Positions 29,921-33,835 of a DNA stretch of 33,835 bases are shown here, piece by piece. A model generated the notes under the pieces. The model ran no database searches, was not told the origin of the DNA, and was given only the letters and a program-made list of their open reading frames with translations. Both the position numbers and the translations under genes were made by a program. This DNA is from Eggerthellaceae bacterium (GTDB taxonomy: Bacteria; Actinomycetota; Coriobacteriia; Coriobacteriales; Eggerthellaceae), in contig JAFRJC010000134.1 in NCBI GenBank assembly GCA_017432445.1, positions 1-33,835 of the forward strand. The letters run 5' to 3'. The stretch's first letter is position 1. Every line of letters starts with the position of its first letter.

Positions 29921-31195
29921 CTAATCCAAACCCAAATAGGCGGGGTAGGCGCTCTCGCCGTGCGCGGCAACGTCCAGGCCACGCGCCTCGTCCGCCTCGC
30001 TCACGCGCAAGGTGCCGTCGTAAACAGCCCTCACAGCCGCCCCGATGGCGAGCCCGCCAACGATTACAAGTGCAAGCGTCACCAGGATTCCCAGGAACTG
30101 GCTCACGAGCAGCGACGGATTGCCCGTATACAGAAGCCCGCCGAAATCGGTCCACGACAATTCGGGAACGCAGAAGACACCGGTGAGCAGGCCGCCCACG
30201 ACACCGCCAACCGTATGGCAGCCGAAAGCGTCGAGCGCGTCGTCGTATCCGATCTTGCTCTTGGCATAACTGATGGCGAAGAAGCAGCACGGTGCCGTGA
30301 CGAAGCCGATAACGATGGCGGCCCACGGCTCCACGAATCCTGCAGCTGGCGTAATCCCCACCAGACCCGCCACAAGACCCGTGCAGGCGCCGACAAGCGT
30401 CGGCTTGCGCACTCGCACCCGCTCAACCAGGATCCATGCGAGCATGCCCGCCGCAGAGGATGCAACGGTGTTGAGCAGCGCAAGAGCGGCGGTGCCGTCA
30501 GCGGCAAATTGCGAACCCGCGTTGAAACCGAACCAACCGAACCACAAAAGGGCAGCTCCGAGCGCCACGAAAGGAACGTTGTGGGGACGATAGCTCACCA
30601 GCCCGAAACCACGGCGTCCGCCAAGCAGCAAGCACAGCACCAAGCCGGTGACGCCCGAGCTGATGTGCACGACGTCGCCTCCTGCGAAGTCGAGCGCTCC
30701 GATCATGTCGCCGATGAGCGAACCTTCGCCGCCCCAAACCATATGCGCCAGAGGTGCGTACACGATAGGTATCCACAGCGCGATGAACAGCGCAATCGAC
30801 CCGTACTTCATGCGCCCAGCCACGGCGCCCGTGATGATGGCGCACGTTATCATGCAGAACGCCATCTGGAATCCGATGTCGATGATGGCGGGATAGACGG
30901 CGCCTTCGGGCACATCAGCCGTCTGAGCAATCATGTCTTCTGTTGCCGAGAAGCACCCGATCTGGTCGAGCCCTCCGAAAAACGGAAGCGAACCGTCGCC
31001 GCCATAGGCAAACGACCAGCCGCACGCTACCCACATGACACCTGCGATGCCGATAACGCTCATAACCATGATCATCGTGTTGATGACGTTTTTACGCCGC
31101 GACAGTCCCCCGTAAAAGAACGCGAGACCTGGCGTCATGAGCAGCACGAGCATCGTGCACACGAGCATGAACGCCGTAGAACCTGTATCGTACAC
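29921..31195 (-). CDS. amtB: Ammonium transporter AmtB
   Basis: AmtB moves ammonium across the cytoplasmic membrane as a trimer. The 424-residue protein is a chain of hydrophobic helices beginning STAFMLVCTMLVLLMTPGLA and FFYGG. The twin pore histidines lie in VVHISSGVTGL and GCHTVGGVVGG. The cytosolic C-terminal tail (LRVSEADEARGLD) is the part that meets PII in this family. I chose a GTG start at 31195 because AAGGGGG lies 5 bases upstream and the protein then starts just before DTGSTAF as family members do. ATG 31216 and 31261 are open alternatives. A strong GlnR-type operator lies upstream at 31283-31320. Confidence 0.94.
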   Translation of the reverse strand: MYDTGSTAFMLVCTMLVLLMTPGLAFFYGGLSRRKNVINTMIMVMSVIGIAGVMWVACGWSFAYGGDGSLPFFGGLDQIGCFSATEDMIAQTADVPEGAVYPAIIDIGFQMAFCMITCAIITGAVAGRMKYGSIALFIALWIPIVYAPLAHMVWGGEGSLIGDMIGALDFAGGDVVHISSGVTGLVLCLLLGGRRGFGLVSYRPHNVPFVALGAALLWFGWFGFNAGSQFAADGTAALALLNTVASSAAGMLAWILVERVRVRKPTLVGACTGLVAGLVGITPAAGFVEPWAAIVIGFVTAPCCFFAISYAKSKIGYDDALDAFGCHTVGGVVGGLLTGVFCVPELSWTDFGGLLYTGNPSLLVSQFLGILVTLALVIVGGLAIGAAVRAVYDGTLRVSEADEARGLDVAAHGESAYPAYLGLD

Positions 31196-31282
31196 GTCAT
31201 CCCCCTTCCCTTGCATCTTCCAAATTGCAGATGTTGTGAGTCTCAGTTGGATACGTTGCAAATAGATTTCATAGGGGGCGGC

Positions 31283-31320
31283 GAAACTTGCCTTTAACGC
31301 AGACGAAACGCAGACGCAAT
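31283..31320 (+). promoter_or_regulatory. GlnR-type operator upstream of amtB
   Basis: GAAAC (31283-31287), TTAAC (31294-31298), GAAAC (31305-31309) and GCAAT (31316-31320) are separated by exactly 6 bases each. The two central spacers are identical (GCAGAC). It is the cleanest four-box site in the window and lies about 90 bases before the amtB start. Confidence 0.75.
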
Positions 31321-31463
31321 AGTTGCACTTGGCTGATAGCTAGCGAAAACCAGCCGCTCATCTGCCGTTATCGACGATTTTAGGCACGAGAGTCGTGATA
31401 CCAGGGAGTCGGAGAAGTATCCTCTAATCCGCTTTGTAACGATGCTCGAATGGCTGCGGTCCC

Positions 31464-31496
31464 AAAAATGAGTCAGAGAACATATCTCCAGCTCAT
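31464..31496 (-). terminator. degV terminator
   Basis: ATGAGTCAGAGA (31468-31479) faces TCTCCAGCTCAT (31485-31496) with three mismatches. On the minus strand the stem is followed by T5, 6 bases after the degV stop. It is another gene-end family member. Confidence 0.7.
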
Positions 31497-31501
31497 CCCT
31501 C

Positions 31502-32335
31502 TTAACTGACTTCGTAGCCGATGATCAAGCCGCCCTTGTCGGCATAATAGCTGCACAAACCCGTGCATGGGCCGATGCCCACGTTGCCGTCGGGAAAATC
31601 CGCTTTGATCAACGCCTTGAGCTTCTCTGCGGCCGGCAGGTTCAGGCAGTGGTCGATATGCACGTTTCCACCCGCGTAGCCTCGTTCGGCCATCTCGCGC
31701 ACGATGGCCTTCAGCGTGCGCTTCTCGCCACGGCACTTGTGCAGAAGCTCGATCGTGCCCTCATCGCTCGCATGGCCGATGATGCGCACGTTTAAGGCGC
31801 CGATTACACGCGCGACATGCATGTTCACACGGCCGTTGTTCGCAAGGTTGTTCAACGACTCCAACGCATAGAGGATGCGCGTTCGCTTGAAGTACTCCCC
31901 CACGTCTTCGATTATCTGCTCGAATGACTTGCCGCCAACGATGCCGTCCCTCAAGCGCTCGATTATCAGTCTCATGGTCGCGCCCGTTGCCTTGCTGTCG
32001 ATGATGTGCACCTTGGCGGTCGGATTTTCTTCCATGTATTGGCGGGCTGCCATTTCGGCAGCTTCAAAGCTTGCAGATAGGCCGCTGCTGATGGTGATGC
32101 CGAATATCTCATCATGCCCCGCAAAGGCATTGAGCCATTCCATCACGTTCGGACACGAGGTCGTCGAAGGGCCACGGTGATCCTGGAGGTCCAGCACCAT
32201 CTTCTCGAAATCGGTTCCCGGTTCGTCAACGTATTCGCGGCCACCGAACATAATCTTCAAGGGAACGCTTTGATACTCGATGTCGGGCATGGCAAACACA
32301 TTCGACGACGAGTCAGAAACCACCTTGATACCCAT
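31502..32335 (-). CDS. degV: DegV family fatty-acid-binding protein
   Basis: DegV (FakB) proteins bind a single fatty acid and, in Gram-positives, present it to fatty acid kinase FakA for phosphorylation. The 277-residue protein has the N-terminal KVVSDSSSN start, STTSCPNVMEW in place of the common TSQPS fatty-acid motif, ITISSGLSASFEAA, and a C-terminal VGIGPCTGL. ATG 32335 was chosen for AGGGG 6 bases upstream; a TTG two codons earlier is also possible. No fakA is in view. It is divergent from ddh and not obviously linked to nitrogen use. Confidence 0.9.
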   Translation of the reverse strand: MGIKVVSDSSSNVFAMPDIEYQSVPLKIMFGGREYVDEPGTDFEKMVLDLQDHRGPSTTSCPNVMEWLNAFAGHDEIFGITISSGLSASFEAAEMAARQYMEENPTAKVHIIDSKATGATMRLIIERLRDGIVGGKSFEQIIEDVGEYFKRTRILYALESLNNLANNGRVNMHVARVIGALNVRIIGHASDEGTIELLHKCRGEKRTLKAIVREMAERGYAGGNVHIDHCLNLPAAEKLKALIKADFPDGNVGIGPCTGLCSYYADKGGLIIGYEVS

Positions 32336-32562
32336 AGCCAACCCCTCCCCTGCTCAGCTCATGGTTTTTACAATCTTACACCAAAACCTGAATGGGCTGC
32401 GGAAACACGCTCTATTGCTCGGTCATTCTCTTCCGACACAGTACACCTTAAGACGAGAAAGAGCTCTTTTCTTCGCCGCGATGAACCGAAAGCGCATCCC
32501 CGACCTTCCCTCGCATCGACGAACGGATAACGGCATATTCTCCCAGAACGCATTCGAACTTG

Positions 32563-32568
32563 TATAAT
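32563..32568 (+). promoter_or_regulatory. Possible ddh -10 element
   Basis: TATAAT lies 50 bases before the ddh start. No good -35 hexamer is visible at the usual spacing. Confidence 0.45.
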
Positions 32569-32617
32569 TCTCATCAATGCAAACGAAGTTGCTCACGGAC
32601 CAGGTAGGAGGAACCGC

Positions 32618-33601
32618 ATGGGAAAGACGCGTTTGGGCATATTGGGATATGGAAACCTCGGACGGGGCGTCGAACTCGCAGTACGCCAGAACGACGACAT
32701 CGAGCTCGTCGCCGTGTACACGCGACGCGACCCATCATCTGTCAGCATAGCCACCGAGAGTGTGGAAGTGAAATCGGCTGAAGCGCTCGAGGGGGGCGCG
32801 GAACCCATCGACGTGCTCGTGTTGTGCGGCGGTAGCGCCACCGACCTGCCCAAGCAGACGCCCTATTACGCACAGTGGTACAACGTCGTGGACAGCTTCG
32901 ACACGCATGCCAAGATTCCCGAGCATTTCGCCGCCGTCGATGCGGCAGCTCAGGCCAGCGGGAAGACCGCGCTCATCTCGTGCGGTTGGGACCCGGGCTT
33001 GTTCTCGCTGAACCGACTGATGGGAAATTGCTTCTTGCCTGACGGCGCTGACTACACGTTCTGGGGCAAGGGCATAAGCCAGGGTCACTCGGATGCCGTG
33101 CGCCGCATCGAGGGCGTCGCGGATGCCAAGCAGTACACCATCCCCATTGAATCCGCCCTGGAAGCGGTGCGCTCCGGTGCAAATCCAGAGCTGACGACCA
33201 GGGAAAAGCACCTGCGCGAATGTTTCGTCGTGCTGGAAGAGGGCGCCGACGCCGCAGAAGTGGAGCGACAGATCGTCACGATGCCCAACTACTTCTCCGA
33301 CTACGACACCACGGTGCACTTCATCTCGCAAGAGGAGCTCGATCGCGATCACAGCGCAATGCCCCACGGCGGCTTCGTCCTGCGCAGCGGCCAGAGCGCA
33401 TCTGGCAAGAAGATGCTCATCGAGTATTCGCTGAAACTGGACTCCAACCCCGAGTTCACGACTTGCGTGCTGGTGGCCTATGCGCGCGCGGTTGCGCGCA
33501 TGGCTGCAGAAGGAAAAGCGGGAGCCTTCACCGTCTTTGACATCCCACCTGCATACCTTTCGCCGCTCGACGGCGCCGAGCTGCGCGCGCATTTGCTGTA
33601 G
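32618..33601 (+). CDS. ddh: meso-Diaminopimelate D-dehydrogenase Ddh
   Basis: Ddh reductively aminates tetrahydrodipicolinate with free ammonia and NADPH to meso-diaminopimelate in one step, and can run in reverse. The 327-residue protein starts with the Rossmann motif LGILGYGNLGRGVE. It has VLVLCGGSATDLP, VVDSFDTHAKIPEHF, ISCGWDPGLFSLNRL and FWGKGISQGHSDAVRRI, all typical of Ddh. TAGGAGG precedes the ATG. With DapL and DapF in the same window the cell has two routes to meso-diaminopimelate, one using glutamate and one using ammonia. After its TAG the same frame stays open for 42 further codons. Confidence 0.95.
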   Translation: MGKTRLGILGYGNLGRGVELAVRQNDDIELVAVYTRRDPSSVSIATESVEVKSAEALEGGAEPIDVLVLCGGSATDLPKQTPYYAQWYNVVDSFDTHAKIPEHFAAVDAAAQASGKTALISCGWDPGLFSLNRLMGNCFLPDGADYTFWGKGISQGHSDAVRRIEGVADAKQYTIPIESALEAVRSGANPELTTREKHLRECFVVLEEGADAAEVERQIVTMPNYFSDYDTTVHFISQEELDRDHSAMPHGGFVLRSGQSASGKKMLIEYSLKLDSNPEFTTCVLVAYARAVARMAAEGKAGAFTVFDIPPAYLSPLDGAELRAHLL

Positions 33602-33774
33602 CAACGCATAGAACAGCAGAACAAAGTAATTGGCCGCCCCTATTGGCGGGATGGCGGCATGTGGCCCGAAGGAATATTCTCGGGCTACGACGAACGCAAG
33701 CGCGGCGGGAGCGAGGACAAGAGTTCCTGACCGCGCTCCACGCGTTCAGGAAATAGTTCTGGAAGCGTGTACGG

Positions 33775-33794
33775 GGGCAAGCTTAAGCTTGCCC
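33775..33794. repeat. Perfect 20-bp palindrome
   Basis: GGGCAAGC followed by TTAA and GCTTGCCC is fully self-complementary. It lies just before the last hairpin and could form part of a terminator or a protein site. Confidence 0.6.
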
Positions 33795-33803
33795 GACCTC
33801 GCT

Positions 33804-33828
33804 GAAAACGAGCCACTGGCTCGTTTTC
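33804..33828. terminator. Terminator-like hairpin at the right edge
   Basis: GAAAACGAGCC (33804-33814) pairs perfectly with GGCTCGTTTTC (33818-33828) around ACT. A/T-rich stem ends on both strands suit a bidirectional terminator for ddh and whatever lies to the right. Confidence 0.7.
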
Positions 33829-33835
33829 CGGGCGC

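Larger units (their letters stand above)
31196..31501. other. Intergenic region between degV end and amtB start
   Basis: These 306 bases hold the amtB operator (31283-31320), a CCTATGAAAT on the minus strand near 31270 that could be a -10 element, and the degV terminator (31464-31496). No gene was seen. Confidence 0.6.
33602..33835. other. Intergenic region after ddh
   Basis: It contains a 42-codon in-frame continuation after the ddh stop (33602-33730), a perfect 20-bp palindrome centred on AAGCTTAAGCTT (33775-33794) and a strong hairpin (33804-33828). No start codon with a good ribosome site is seen. Confidence 0.5.

Noticed and set aside
32402..32417. GlnR-type box before ddh (GAAAC at 32402)
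   Set aside because: The next positions at 11-bp pitch read TATTG and CATTC, which do not match the second box.

Overview
The window looks like chromosome of a high-GC Gram-positive bacterium, most likely an actinobacterium of the class Coriobacteriia (Eggerthellaceae type). This is inferred from GC-rich codon use, an actinobacterial-type GlnR regulator, a type III glutamine synthetase, a diaminopimelate cell wall, and anaerobe-style enzymes such as an iron-sulfur PurF and Ddh. No rRNA, tRNA, CRISPR array, transposase or phage gene was seen. All protein calls rest on reading motifs by eye; no database was searched.

Layout, left to right. asnB (+) converges on pyrG (-) across a repeat-containing 0.5 kb gap. 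pyrG is divergent from an orphan GlnR-type regulator, which leads into gltB and gltD (+). gltD converges on a minus-strand series read right to left: dapF, dapL, glnN (type III glutamine synthetase), then a large protein with a PEP/pyruvate-dikinase-type ATP-grasp domain and no known function. purF is divergent from dapF and is followed by carA, carB and glmS (+). glmS converges on a minus-strand series read right to left: amtB, a PII gene (glnB/glnK) and a fused murT-gatD gene. degV (-) lies upstream of amtB and is divergent from ddh (+) at the right end.

The unifying theme is nitrogen capture and glutamine spending. AmtB imports ammonium, PII senses, GlnN makes glutamine, GltBD makes glutamate, and Ddh can fix ammonia into meso-diaminopimelate. 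Seven glutamine-hydrolysing enzymes of both amidotransferase classes lie within 34 kb: AsnB, PyrG, GltB, PurF, CarA, GlmS and GatD. They feed asparagine, CTP, glutamate, purines, carbamoyl phosphate, glucosamine-6-phosphate and lipid II amidation. DapL, DapF and Ddh link this to peptidoglycan and lysine.

The main new reading is a shared operator-like pattern: 5-bp boxes at 11-bp pitch (GAAAC-n6-TTAAC-n6-GAAAC type, the known layout of actinobacterial GlnR sites). It occurs in five non-coding regions: before asnB, between pyrG and glnR, before glnN, between dapF and purF, and before amtB. The regulator has Glu where receivers carry the phosphorylated Asp, so the window looks like a compact, largely self-contained GlnR regulon. 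Other notable points are an in-frame TGA splitting GatD between its catalytic Cys and His, a PII with Val at position 51, a conserved family of palindromic gene-end hairpins, a 104-bp long-armed inverted repeat between carB and glmS, and a large nested hairpin between glnN and the PEP-binding gene.
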